Of a DNA stretch of 64,000 nucleotides, positions 33,546 through 41,996 are shown piece after piece. This DNA comes from Bacteroides zoogleoformans (lineage in GTDB: Bacteria > Bacteroidota > Bacteroidia > Bacteroidales > Bacteroidaceae), in contig NZ_CP027231.1 of the NCBI RefSeq assembly GCF_002998435.1, positions 2,645,001 through 2,709,000 of the forward strand, read 5' to 3'. Each line of letters opens with the position of its first letter. Position 1 is the stretch's first letter. Under the pieces are notes generated by a model. The model saw nothing but the letters and a program-made list of their open reading frames with translations. It did not search any database and was not told the DNA's origin. The translations under genes were made by a program, and so were the position numbers.

Positions 33546-34829
33546 TCAGTCGTTCTCGATGACACGTATCATGTCGAAGAAGAAGCGTCCGTCCACTTCC
33601 GCACCCTTTTCTATCGCACCGGTCTTGATGTCGTAGATATAGATGATGGAGTTGGGGGCATCTTCGGTGTGCACGCCTATATAGGCTTTGTTGTTGAAGA
33701 TGACGGAACGCTGCGAGAAGCGGCCGCCGCTGTAGGCTATCTCTTTGCCGTTGTACTTCAGGCGTTCGCTCTGTCCGGTGGAGAGGTTCACAATGGCGTA
33801 GTAGTGGCTGTAAGAGTCTATTTTGGTGCCTTTGGCATCGTTGCGGGCATATATCAGTGCCTTGTTTCCTCCCAGGTATTGGACGGTGAGCAGTTTGCCT
33901 TCCGTGTTTTTATAGCCGCTGTATGCGGGGTCGATATCGCTTTCGCCTTTCTTGATGCGCAGCAAACAGCCTTCTTCTACTTTGCTACGGTTGAACGCCG
34001 CCAGATAGAGGTTGCCGTTTTCATCATACATCACGCTGTTCTGCATCAGCTCTCCGTAGGCGCTTCCCGCCATTTCGTCCGCTTTGGCGTTTGCCTTGTC
34101 GCTTTCTACAGCCATCGTTTCGGGATTGAGAACGGCGGTATGGAATTTTGTGGTGGCTTTACTGTTGGGGCCTGTGCCTCCGCTCTTACCGAAGTAGAAG
34201 TAGTAGAGCTTGCCGGCCTTTTCGTTGTAGGTGAGAATGCCCGATGTGGTGAACTTCTTGGTTTCTTGACCCTCCAGAGTGGATGCGGGCAGAGGGAGTT
34301 GCAGCGTGCCTTCGCCTGATATGCTCATGTCATCGGCGTTCAGTTTGGTCCAGATGATTTTGTCGGCTTTTCCGTTGGCGGACATGATGACGAGTGTGCG
34401 GTCGTTCAACCATGCGTGCGTGTACGAGCGTATTTTGTAGGTATTGGTCTTGAACGGGCGCTCTTGGATGGTTCTGACGGAGTTGTTCTTGATTTGATAC
34501 TTCACGAACCCTTTGTCGCTGACTTGATAATAGTATTTACCTTTGGAGATGGACTCCATGGAGAAGTTGTTCAGTTCGGATCCCTCTCTTTTGATGGTGA
34601 TGACGCCCTTGTCGGCCGTCAGAGAGGCGGTACTGTTGACAATAGTCCTTTTCCCGCTGCTCATGCCGCCATGTTCGTCCACCGTGACAAAGAGGTCGAA
34701 GTGATATTTCCCCTCATCGACTGCCGGTACGTCGGGAGTGGGCTCAGAGTTATCGTCAGAGCAAGCTGTGAACGAAAATGCCGTCATGGCTGCCATGAAG
34801 GCAAGAAGCGTAAATTTAATCTTTTTCAT
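33546..34829 (-). CDS. DUF4374 lipoprotein
   Basis: 427 residues, lipobox FTAC (Cys23, SFTACSDDN). The body is built of repeated beta-strand units suggestive of a beta-propeller, ending DGRFFFDMIRV. DUF4374 proteins typically sit next to TonB receptors in Bacteroides metal or cofactor uptake loci. It lies 67 bp after the receptor gene and 41 bp before cbiK on the same strand. A surface binding role in corrinoid or metal capture is inferred. Confidence 0.82.
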   Translation of the reverse strand: MKKIKFTLLAFMAAMTAFSFTACSDDNSEPTPDVPAVDEGKYHFDLFVTVDEHGGMSSGKRTIVNSTASLTADKGVITIKREGSELNNFSMESISKGKYYYQVSDKGFVKYQIKNNSVRTIQERPFKTNTYKIRSYTHAWLNDRTLVIMSANGKADKIIWTKLNADDMSISGEGTLQLPLPASTLEGQETKKFTTSGILTYNEKAGKLYYFYFGKSGGTGPNSKATTKFHTAVLNPETMAVESDKANAKADEMAGSAYGELMQNSVMYDENGNLYLAAFNRSKVEEGCLLRIKKGESDIDPAYSGYKNTEGKLLTVQYLGGNKALIYARNDAKGTKIDSYSHYYAIVNLSTGQSERLKYNGKEIAYSGGRFSQRSVIFNNKAYIGVHTEDAPNSIIYIYDIKTGAIEKGAEVDGRFFFDMIRVIEND

Positions 34830-34896
34830 ACTGTTTTACTTTTTATGGTTTTATGGATTGAAACGATTGGTTGATTCGGGATATGAGGCATCCCCA

Positions 34897-37257
34897 TCAT
34901 TCGATGAAGAGCCTGAACTTGGCCATAAAGGCCCGTCCGGGCTTTTGCAGTTTATAGTTGTCATAGACTGTCCGGTTCAGGAAATTGCTGCACTCCAGGG
35001 CGATGTTGTAGCGCCCGTGATTCCAGGAGCAGGTGATGTCGGCGTTACAGATGTGCTGGGTGGGGATACGGGCTTTGTTTTCATAGCTTCCGTAGGCTTC
35101 CCATGTAAGGAAATACCAGTGCACCCACTGATAGGAGCAGTTCAGGCGCAATTTGCCGCCGGGCAACACCGGATTGCCGAAAGTATAAGAGGCTTCGGCA
35201 CCGCCGAACAGCCACGGGCGGTTGGGCACACGGTTGTTGTAGGTGGCCGAGGGCTTTCCGTCGCTTTTAAGCTTCTGTTGGTCGCGTGCGTCCTGATAGC
35301 TGATATTGGCGGCAAGCCTGAGCTTGGACTGCCAGTCATAACGCACTTCTCCTTCCAGGCCTTTGATATGTACTGCTGGCACGTTGGTGTATTGCATGGT
35401 TCCCTCTTTTTCGGCTACGGTGGTTTGGATATAATTGTCCACGTTTCGCAGAAAGGCGGCGGCTTCGTAATAAACCGTATGTCCGGCATAGGGGTGCCAT
35501 GTGCCGAACAGTGAGACGTTGAGGTTGTCGCTGCTTTCCGGTTTCAGGGCCACGTTGGCATAGATGGTGGTACCGTTGCCGAGCAGTTCGCGGGCCACCG
35601 GCAACCTTACGCTGTGCTCGTAGGATGCTTTGACGGACAAAGGTTCGGCCACGGTATATCTTGCTCCGGCGCCGTAACCTGCATAGTTGCGGGTGGTGGA
35701 GCCTTGCACATTTCGGGAACCTGTGACACCGGGCCGGTCGGTCTGTCGGATGTTCGGGTGGTTGATGTAATCTTTTAGAAAGAACACGTTGTTCATCTTC
35801 CCATCAAGCAGCAATTGGTTGTAGGAAAGGGCTATGATGTGTTTGGTCACGGCGTCGTTCGAAGGCGTGAACTCTTCGTCGATCTCATCGTACCGGTCGT
35901 TTCCGATGCGGCTCAAGTGATAGTTCAGGTTGAGGTTATGGCGGTCGTTCAGCCGATAGTCGAGGTTGGTGCGCATGATGGTCAGCGGCCTTTTGTAGTG
36001 GCGCATGGAAGGTTGTCTGCCCATAATCTCGTTGCGCTGGCTCACAATGTAGCCGCCATCCCAGTAATACTTGCGGTAGGCAGTGTCGATGGTCAGGGAA
36101 TGATCCCGGGTATGAGAGAAGGAGGCGCTCAACTGCATGTCTTTCAGAATGAAATGCCGTTTGCGATAGCGTGCCGCCACGTTCCATGCGTCCGACTTCC
36201 TTTCGGCCATTCCATACACCTTACTCTGTACGGAGCCTGTCTGCAATTCCTTGTCTGTCCGGGAATAAGAAGCTGAGACGAAGAGCTCGTCCGCCCATTT
36301 TTTTCCGGTTACTCCGGCCTCTATCTGCCCCCACAGCGAGAAGTAGGCATCGTGGAAGCGTTTGGGATTGCCGATGATGAAGTTATCTCCGCTTTCGTCG
36401 CGCATCTCTACGTCTTTCATCCGATAGTCGTTCTTCGAATAGTTCACACCTGCGGTAGGCCTGATGATAAGCCCTGTCTTGGGTTCTGCGATTTGCGCGT
36501 TGAGGTCGGCGCGGTGGGTGTGGAAAGAGCCGACGCTGTAAGAAGCATCCAGAAAATGTTTCTTTTCCTGCCTCGTAATGATATGAATGGCGCCTCCCAG
36601 TGCATCGGCTCCCAGAAATGCCGGAACCACGCCTTTGTATATTTCAATCCTGTCTATGATATTGACCGGCAGATTTGCCAATGAAACGCCGCTTCCTTTG
36701 GCATCCAGCGGCATTCCGTCCAGAAAATAGCGGATGGAGTTGCCGGACATCCCGTTGATGGAGAGATCGAAGTCAGAGCCGACCCCGCCTTCCTCTCTGA
36801 CCTTGATGCCGGTTGTGCGGTTCACCAGATTATTAAGGTTATTCAACGAATTTACCATCGGCTTTACGTCGAGGGCACTGACGGTGAAAGCGCCTTCCTT
36901 GATTTTCTGCGTCCGGGTTTTGCCATAGACTTCTACGGCATTCAGCGCCACGGCATTTTCCTGCAATGTGAAATTAAGCTTTTTGTCCTGCCGGATGTCA
37001 AGAGACTGCTTCACGGCGTGATAGCCCAAAAAGGAGGCCACGAAGGTGTGTCTGCCCGCAGCCACTTGCAGCGAATATCTGCCGGAGTCATCGGAATACG
37101 TCCCATACGTTGTGCCCTCTACGGCAATGGCAGCCTGAGCGATGGGACTTCCGTTCCGGTCGGTGACTTTCCCGGATAGAGTGACTTTATTCTGCGCCGT
37201 AATACAGGCAGGCAGCAGCATGATGAATATCAATGACAGATAGGCGGTTATTCTCAT
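34897..37257 (-). CDS. TonB-dependent outer membrane receptor (B12 riboswitch-controlled)
   Basis: 786 residues from the ATG at 37257, which gives a good signal peptide (LLPACITAQ). An ATG at 37275 is possible, and the longer frame upstream only reads through the riboswitch. A carboxypeptidase-like domain comes first (about 25-110, KVTLSGKVTDRNGSPIAQA), followed by the plug (about 125-230, SVRYFLDGMPLDAKGS-like stretch) and a 22-strand barrel ending AKFRLFIE. The riboswitch argues for corrinoid or cobalt import; no BtuG or BtuFCD lies nearby. Confidence 0.88.
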   Translation of the reverse strand: MRITAYLSLIFIMLLPACITAQNKVTLSGKVTDRNGSPIAQAAIAVEGTTYGTYSDDSGRYSLQVAAGRHTFVASFLGYHAVKQSLDIRQDKKLNFTLQENAVALNAVEVYGKTRTQKIKEGAFTVSALDVKPMVNSLNNLNNLVNRTTGIKVREEGGVGSDFDLSINGMSGNSIRYFLDGMPLDAKGSGVSLANLPVNIIDRIEIYKGVVPAFLGADALGGAIHIITRQEKKHFLDASYSVGSFHTHRADLNAQIAEPKTGLIIRPTAGVNYSKNDYRMKDVEMRDESGDNFIIGNPKRFHDAYFSLWGQIEAGVTGKKWADELFVSASYSRTDKELQTGSVQSKVYGMAERKSDAWNVAARYRKRHFILKDMQLSASFSHTRDHSLTIDTAYRKYYWDGGYIVSQRNEIMGRQPSMRHYKRPLTIMRTNLDYRLNDRHNLNLNYHLSRIGNDRYDEIDEEFTPSNDAVTKHIIALSYNQLLLDGKMNNVFFLKDYINHPNIRQTDRPGVTGSRNVQGSTTRNYAGYGAGARYTVAEPLSVKASYEHSVRLPVARELLGNGTTIYANVALKPESSDNLNVSLFGTWHPYAGHTVYYEAAAFLRNVDNYIQTTVAEKEGTMQYTNVPAVHIKGLEGEVRYDWQSKLRLAANISYQDARDQQKLKSDGKPSATYNNRVPNRPWLFGGAEASYTFGNPVLPGGKLRLNCSYQWVHWYFLTWEAYGSYENKARIPTQHICNADITCSWNHGRYNIALECSNFLNRTVYDNYKLQKPGRAFMAKFRLFIE

Positions 37258-37400
37258 TCCGATTCCTTTAGGCATTATAAACTTACTTTCAAAGGAGGCG
37301 AAAAAGAACAAAGAGAAAGATTCTCTCATTATAAAATGAAACAGGAAAACCTCGACTCGATGTTTTGTTGCTTTATTCTTCCCGAAAGCGCTAAAACCGT

Positions 37401-37556
37401 ATCGTCTTGGCAGGTCTTCTGACTTATCCCTCTTTGAATGCCTTCCCGTCCTTATCGGCGGACAGTGGCTTGCAGAATACTCAAAGATGTTGAAAGGACT
37501 TACAGCAGCGGGTCTGTTCAGGATTTGCACCTGATTCCCTTTTCATCGCGTTTCTC
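37401..37556 (-). promoter_or_regulatory. Cobalamin riboswitch for the TonB receptor operon
   Basis: The minus strand shows the class-I B12 box order: AAAAGGGAATCAGGTGCAAAT, then ACCCGCTGCTGTAA, GCCACTGTCC, GGGAAGGC and finally AGTCAGAAGACCTGCC. It lies between a TATCTTTG promoter (37592-37599) and the receptor start. Adenosylcobalamin binding would switch off the operon. Confidence 0.93.
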
Positions 37557-37591
37557 TCCATGGAATGGAGGATGCGAACCAAAACCGGCGG

Positions 37592-37599
37592 CAAAGATA
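37592..37599 (-). promoter_or_regulatory. Leftward promoter of the receptor operon
   Basis: TATCTTTG -7 box on the minus strand, directly before the leftward riboswitch and 45 bp from the opposing -7 box. Confidence 0.65.
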
Positions 37600-37644
37600 A
37601 GAAAAAAATAAACGTCTTTTTTTTGTATTGCTTACTATTTCCAT

Positions 37645-37652
37645 TATCTTTG
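37645..37652 (+). promoter_or_regulatory. Rightward promoter before the second riboswitch
   Basis: TATCTTTG -7 box on the plus strand just upstream of the rightward cobalamin riboswitch. Confidence 0.65.
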
Positions 37653-37654
37653 CG

Positions 37655-37840
37655 TTTGAATCGGTTCCGGATGAACGTTTCCGTCATTCGGATTAAAAGG
37701 GAATCGGGTGTGAATCCCGGACAGTCCCGCTGCTGTGAAGCTCTGTTGATGTCTTGAAAAGAACCTTTGCCACTGATACTTGCACCGCATGTATCGGGAA
37801 GGCTTCAAGATTAGGAGTCAGTCAGAAGACCTGCCATTCA
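37655..37840 (+). promoter_or_regulatory. Second cobalamin riboswitch, rightward
   Basis: Same box order on the plus strand: AAAAGGGAATCGGGTGTGAAT, CCCGCTGCTGTGAAG, TTGCCACTG, GGGAAGGC, AGTCAGTCAGAAGACCTGCC. It precedes the YidE-type transporter at 38161. Confidence 0.93.
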
Positions 37841-38160
37841 TTAAATGCTGCCTTTACTCGTGGGATTAGGAAGACAGTGCAAGGAACAATTGTCAACATT
37901 CGGATTTTGAAAGGTATGCCTGCAACCGGGGCATGTCTGCATTTTAGTGCACCGTAGAGTGCGATATACTCAAATGAAATCGAACCCGATATTGAATCAG
38001 TCTATGGCTGATGGCAGGGAAAACACGGCAATAGGCCTATATTAATAGCTGTTTCAATGTGTAAAGTGTGTATCCCCGGAGAAGTGATTTCTGTGGGGAT
38101 ACTTTACATTCTTTCTCAAAGCCCGATTATCGATTGTTTTAATATAATAATTTAGAAACT
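37841..38160 (+). other. 320-bp riboswitch-to-gene leader
   Basis: No gene seen. A strong stem of GTAAAGTGTGTATCCCC (38061-38077) with GGGGATACTTTAC (38095-38107) lies 53 bp before the transporter start. It could be a terminator used by the riboswitch as expression platform, or a terminator closing a short riboswitch transcript. Confidence 0.5.
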
Positions 38161-39849
38161 ATGGATTTATTAAGAAACCTTTTTGAGGGTTATCCCGATC
38201 TTTGGGGAGGTGGAGTGGCTCACTCCGTTCTTATTCTGGCACTCGTCATCGCTTTCGGCATTATGTTGGGAAAGGTGAAGGTGGCGGGCATTTCGTTGGG
38301 TGTCACTTGGATATTGTTTGTGGGTATCGTTTTCGGGCACTTCAACTTGAATCTGGACGAACATCTGCTGCACTTCCTGAAGGAGTTCGGACTGATTCTC
38401 TTTGTATATTCCATCGGCCTGCAAGTAGGCCCCGGTTTTTTCTCTGCTTTCAAAAAAGGCGGGCTTACGCTGAATATGCTGGCCATGCTGGCTGTTTTCG
38501 TCAGCGTACTGATTGCCGTCCTGCTTCATATACTTACAGATATACCCATTACCACAATGGTAGGTATCTTGTCCGGGGCAGTGACGAACACTCCGGGGCT
38601 GGGTGCCGCCCAGCAAGCCAACAGTGACTTGAGCGGAGCAGACGCGCCTGAAATAGCTTTGGGCTATGCCGTGGCCTATCCGTTGGGCGTCATCGGCTGC
38701 ATTCTGTCACTGCTGGCACTGAAGTTTCTGTTCCGTGTAGATGCGGGCAGGGAAGAGAAGGAAGCCGAATGCGGATTGGGGCAGCAGCAGGAGCTGACGG
38801 TCAGCCCCGTCTCTGTGGAGATACGCAATGAAGCCATAGAAGGCAAGAAGATAAAAGAGGCGAAGCCGTTGCTGAACCGCGCGTTTGTCATCTCGCGCAT
38901 ACGCCATTGCGGAGGCGACGGAGAAGCGGAGCTGGCAAGTGCCGACACGGTGCTGCATGTAGGAGACGAGATTCTCTTCATTGCCGACCCCAAGGACGTG
39001 GAGGCTATCATCGCCTTTCTGGGCAGAAGAATCACGGTGGAGTGGGAGAAGGTGGACAAGAAGCTGATATCCCGCCGTTTTCTTATCACCAAACCCGAGC
39101 TGAACGGTAAGTCGCTGGCGCAACTGAAGATACGCAAGAATTTCGGAGCGAGCATCACGCGCGTGAACCGTTCGGGCGTCGATTTGGTGGCGGCCCCGCA
39201 CCTGCAATTGCAGATGGGTGACCGGGTGACGGTTGTGGGCAGCGAACTTGCGATGGGGCATGCCGAGAAGGTGCTGGGCAACTCGTTGAAGCGGCTGAAC
39301 CATCCCAATCTCATTCCCATCTTTCTGGGCATTGCCTTGGGCTGTATATTGGGAAGCATTTCTTTCATGTTTCCCGGCATTCCGCAACCCGTGAAGCTGG
39401 GACTGGCGGGAGGACCGCTCATCGTCTCCATTCTTATCAGCCGTTTCGGGCCGCGCTACAAGCTGATAACTTATACCACGATGAGCGCCAATCTGATGAT
39501 ACGCGAAATCGGGATTTCTCTCTTTCTGGCTTGTGTGGGACTCGGGGCAGGAAAAGGTTTTGTAGATACCATCATTCATGAAGGCGGTTATGTGTGGATT
39601 GCTTATGGCGCCATCATCACGGTGTTGCCTTTGCTCATTGCCGGCGTGGTGGGACGTTATTTATGGAAGCTGAATTATTTCACGCTCATCGGTGTGCTTT
39701 CCGGTGCGAACACCAATCCGCCGGCATTGGCCTATTCTTCGGAACTGACCTCTTGCGACGCTCCTGCCGTAGGCTATGCCACGGTTTATCCGTTGACCAT
39801 GTTTCTGCGGGTGCTCACGGCTCAGATGCTGATACTGGTGTTGGGGTGA
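38161..39849 (+). CDS. YidE/AspT-type transporter with two TrkA-C domains
   Basis: 562 residues. The N-terminal membrane half (about 15-190) and C-terminal membrane half (about 385-560) frame two TrkA-C (RCK-C) domains (about 215-290 and 300-375). This is the layout of the aspartate:alanine exchanger family. GXXTNTPG-type motifs recur in both halves (GAVTNTPGLGAAQ, GANTNPPALAYSS). It follows a cobalamin riboswitch and borders cobinamide genes, so a corrinoid- or cobalt-linked substrate is plausible but unproven. Confidence 0.85.
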   Translation: MDLLRNLFEGYPDLWGGGVAHSVLILALVIAFGIMLGKVKVAGISLGVTWILFVGIVFGHFNLNLDEHLLHFLKEFGLILFVYSIGLQVGPGFFSAFKKGGLTLNMLAMLAVFVSVLIAVLLHILTDIPITTMVGILSGAVTNTPGLGAAQQANSDLSGADAPEIALGYAVAYPLGVIGCILSLLALKFLFRVDAGREEKEAECGLGQQQELTVSPVSVEIRNEAIEGKKIKEAKPLLNRAFVISRIRHCGGDGEAELASADTVLHVGDEILFIADPKDVEAIIAFLGRRITVEWEKVDKKLISRRFLITKPELNGKSLAQLKIRKNFGASITRVNRSGVDLVAAPHLQLQMGDRVTVVGSELAMGHAEKVLGNSLKRLNHPNLIPIFLGIALGCILGSISFMFPGIPQPVKLGLAGGPLIVSILISRFGPRYKLITYTTMSANLMIREIGISLFLACVGLGAGKGFVDTIIHEGGYVWIAYGAIITVLPLLIAGVVGRYLWKLNYFTLIGVLSGANTNPPALAYSSELTSCDAPAVGYATVYPLTMFLRVLTAQMLILVLG

Positions 39850-39877
39850 GGATATAAATTTTATCCGGCTCTTGACT

Positions 39878-40840
39878 TCACAAGTATAGCAGTGTGGCGG
39901 ACAGGATGACAAGCAGAATCATCAAAGACTCGGCACGACGATTGATGCGTACGGCCAATTGCATATCTTCTGTTGTCAGCGTCCGGGGATTGGTTCCGAT
40001 GTAAGGTTTCCACACCTCTTCGCCGAAATAGTCGTGAGGACCTCCGAAGCGGCAGTCCAGAATACCGGCGAGGGCGGCTTCCGGATAGCCGGAGTTGGGA
40101 CTGGCATGCTGCTTGCCATATCGGGCGACGAAGAGGAGCAAAGAAGGTCGTCCGGCGACAAGCACCATCAGAAAGGCGGTCAGACGGGCGGGAATGTAGT
40201 TGGCTACATCGTCCATACGGGCGGCAAAACAGCCGAAGCGGTGGTAACGTTCATTCTGATAGCCTATCATGGAGTCCAATGTATTCACCATTTTATAAGC
40301 GAGCATGCCGGGAACGCCCAGCAACAGATACCAGAACAGAGGAGCCATTACCCCGTCGCTGAGGTTTTCGGCAAGTGTTTCGAGGGCGGCTGTGCGCACT
40401 TCTTGCGCCGAGAGCCGGGAAGTGTCGCGCCCCACAATGCGTGCCACTTGTTTCCTTCCTTCCTCCGAAGAGCTGTCTATTGCTTTGAACACCATGCGAA
40501 CCTCACGAATCAGGGTAGTGCCGGCCAAAGAATAGAATATCAGGAGAATCTGCAAACTCAGGAGCAAACCCGAAGAAAAAAAGGCCGCTTGTCGCAGCAG
40601 GAAGAATGTGGTCAGATAGACACCGGCCACGAGAAAGACGCTGACGAGGGCCCCTTTCAAGCGGCGATGTGAACCTTGGTTCAGGCGATGTTCGAAGAAG
40701 GATATGGCTTTGCCGAAGCCCACTACGGGATGTGGAAGCCGGAGTGGGTCGCCAAACAAGCGGTCGAGCAACCACGCCGTGAGTAATGGCAAATTCTGGT
40801 TGAAGGCAATGGCTAAAAATATAAGTGATTCTTCCATCAT
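39878..40840 (-). CDS. cbiB: Adenosylcobinamide-phosphate synthase
   Basis: 320 residues, an integral membrane enzyme that joins aminopropanol (phosphate) to adenosylcobyric acid. Family features: LLDRLFGDPLRLPHPVVGFG (about 24-43), SLAGTTLIREVR (about 103), ENLSDGVMAPLFWYLL (about 160) and the end RRAESLMILL. Several hydrophobic helices. It follows the aminotransferase gene on the minus strand with a 94-bp gap, so it belongs to the cob operon. Confidence 0.92.
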   Translation of the reverse strand: MMEESLIFLAIAFNQNLPLLTAWLLDRLFGDPLRLPHPVVGFGKAISFFEHRLNQGSHRRLKGALVSVFLVAGVYLTTFFLLRQAAFFSSGLLLSLQILLIFYSLAGTTLIREVRMVFKAIDSSSEEGRKQVARIVGRDTSRLSAQEVRTAALETLAENLSDGVMAPLFWYLLLGVPGMLAYKMVNTLDSMIGYQNERYHRFGCFAARMDDVANYIPARLTAFLMVLVAGRPSLLLFVARYGKQHASPNSGYPEAALAGILDCRFGGPHDYFGEEVWKPYIGTNPRTLTTEDMQLAVRINRRAESLMILLVILSATLLYL

Positions 40841-40934
40841 AGTGCGGGATAATGTTTCTATAGTTTGCGAATCTGTTGCTGTTTGTTTTTTTTAATCAGA
40901 ATATATTTGGACAGGGGTGAGGTGGCTTCGGCCG

Positions 40935-41996
40935 TCACGTCTTCTCAAACCAAAGTCTTATGGCCTTTACCAGCAGGTCGTTCTCCTCACGTGTTTGCGT
41001 GGCTATGCGGAAGAAGCATTCGTCCAATCCCTCAAAGTTGGAAGCGTCGCGAATCAAAATGCCGTGCTCTCCGGCAAGATAATCTTTTAAAGCGCAAGCT
41101 TTACCGGAACGGAGACGTATCAGCATGAAATGGGTTTCCGTGGGCCACACTTCCAGCCCGCCGACGTCTTCGAGAGCGGCGTGCAGGCGGGCGGTTTCCT
41201 GCAAGTAGGATGTGATATCCGGAAAGTTATCTATATCGTGTTCCGACAAATACAGTCCCGCTTCGATGGCAATCCTGTTTACCGACCAAGGCATGCGGTG
41301 GGTGCGCAGACGGTGCAGCAGATTGGAGGCTCCGGTGACATAGCCCAGACGCAAGCCGGGCACGGCGTAGCGTTTGGTCATGGAATGCAGTAGCAACACA
41401 TTGGGCCAGACCATCGCCTCTGCCGGGGAGAAGAGAGACTTCAGGGTGAAGTGCTCGTAGGACTGATCGATGATGAAACATACTTGGGGATTCTGCTCGA
41501 CGAGTTTCACCAAACGCTCTTTTTCAACCACACTTCCTGTGGGATTATTGGGATTGCAGAGCCATAACATACGTACTTTTTCAGGCAAGCGATATCTTTC
41601 TTTTCCGGCCGGGAGTTGATAGAGCGATACCACCCGGTGGACGTGCATGCGGCAGGCATCGGCATATTCACTGAAAGTGGGCTGCAAGACGGCGGTATGT
41701 GTCCCTCTGAAGGTTTGGGCAATGAGATAGATGGCTTCAGTGGCGCCGTTTGTGACGCATACGCTATCGGCAGGAAGGTTGTGACGGGCGGCAAGACGTG
41801 CTTCGAGGGTATAAGGTTCCGGTTCGGGATAGGAAGAAAGGCAATCGGCAGGTAGCCGCGCATCGATGCCACGGATGCAATCGCACAAATGGGCTTTCAA
41901 AGCCGACAAGTCTGCTTTGCCATATATGTTCGAACTGAAATTGACCGTTATCGGGCGGCTGTATTTGTATGAATCGTCTCCGTGTCCTTCAATCAT
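40935..41996 (-). CDS. PLP-dependent aminotransferase, threonine-phosphate decarboxylase-like
   Basis: 353 residues of the class I/II aminotransferase fold, with the PLP lysine in HSMTKRYAVPGLRLGY (about 220) and an Asn/Asp pocket (NPNNPTG near 150). Located between cobQ and cbiB, it most likely makes (R)-1-amino-2-propanol phosphate from L-threonine phosphate (CobD activity). Histidinol-phosphate aminotransferase is the main look-alike. It overlaps cobQ by 8 bp. Confidence 0.85.
   Translation of the reverse strand: MIEGHGDDSYKYSRPITVNFSSNIYGKADLSALKAHLCDCIRGIDARLPADCLSSYPEPEPYTLEARLAARHNLPADSVCVTNGATEAIYLIAQTFRGTHTAVLQPTFSEYADACRMHVHRVVSLYQLPAGKERYRLPEKVRMLWLCNPNNPTGSVVEKERLVKLVEQNPQVCFIIDQSYEHFTLKSLFSPAEAMVWPNVLLLHSMTKRYAVPGLRLGYVTGASNLLHRLRTHRMPWSVNRIAIEAGLYLSEHDIDNFPDITSYLQETARLHAALEDVGGLEVWPTETHFMLIRLRSGKACALKDYLAGEHGILIRDASNFEGLDECFFRIATQTREENDLLVKAIRLWFEKT

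Noticed and set aside
34897..37530. Long N-terminal extension of the TonB receptor (start at 37530)
   Set aside because: It would translate the cobalamin riboswitch and has no signal peptide; the ATG at 37257 gives one.
37754..37957. Small plus-strand frame inside and after the second riboswitch
   Set aside because: It overlaps the riboswitch core and has no ribosome-binding or conservation support.
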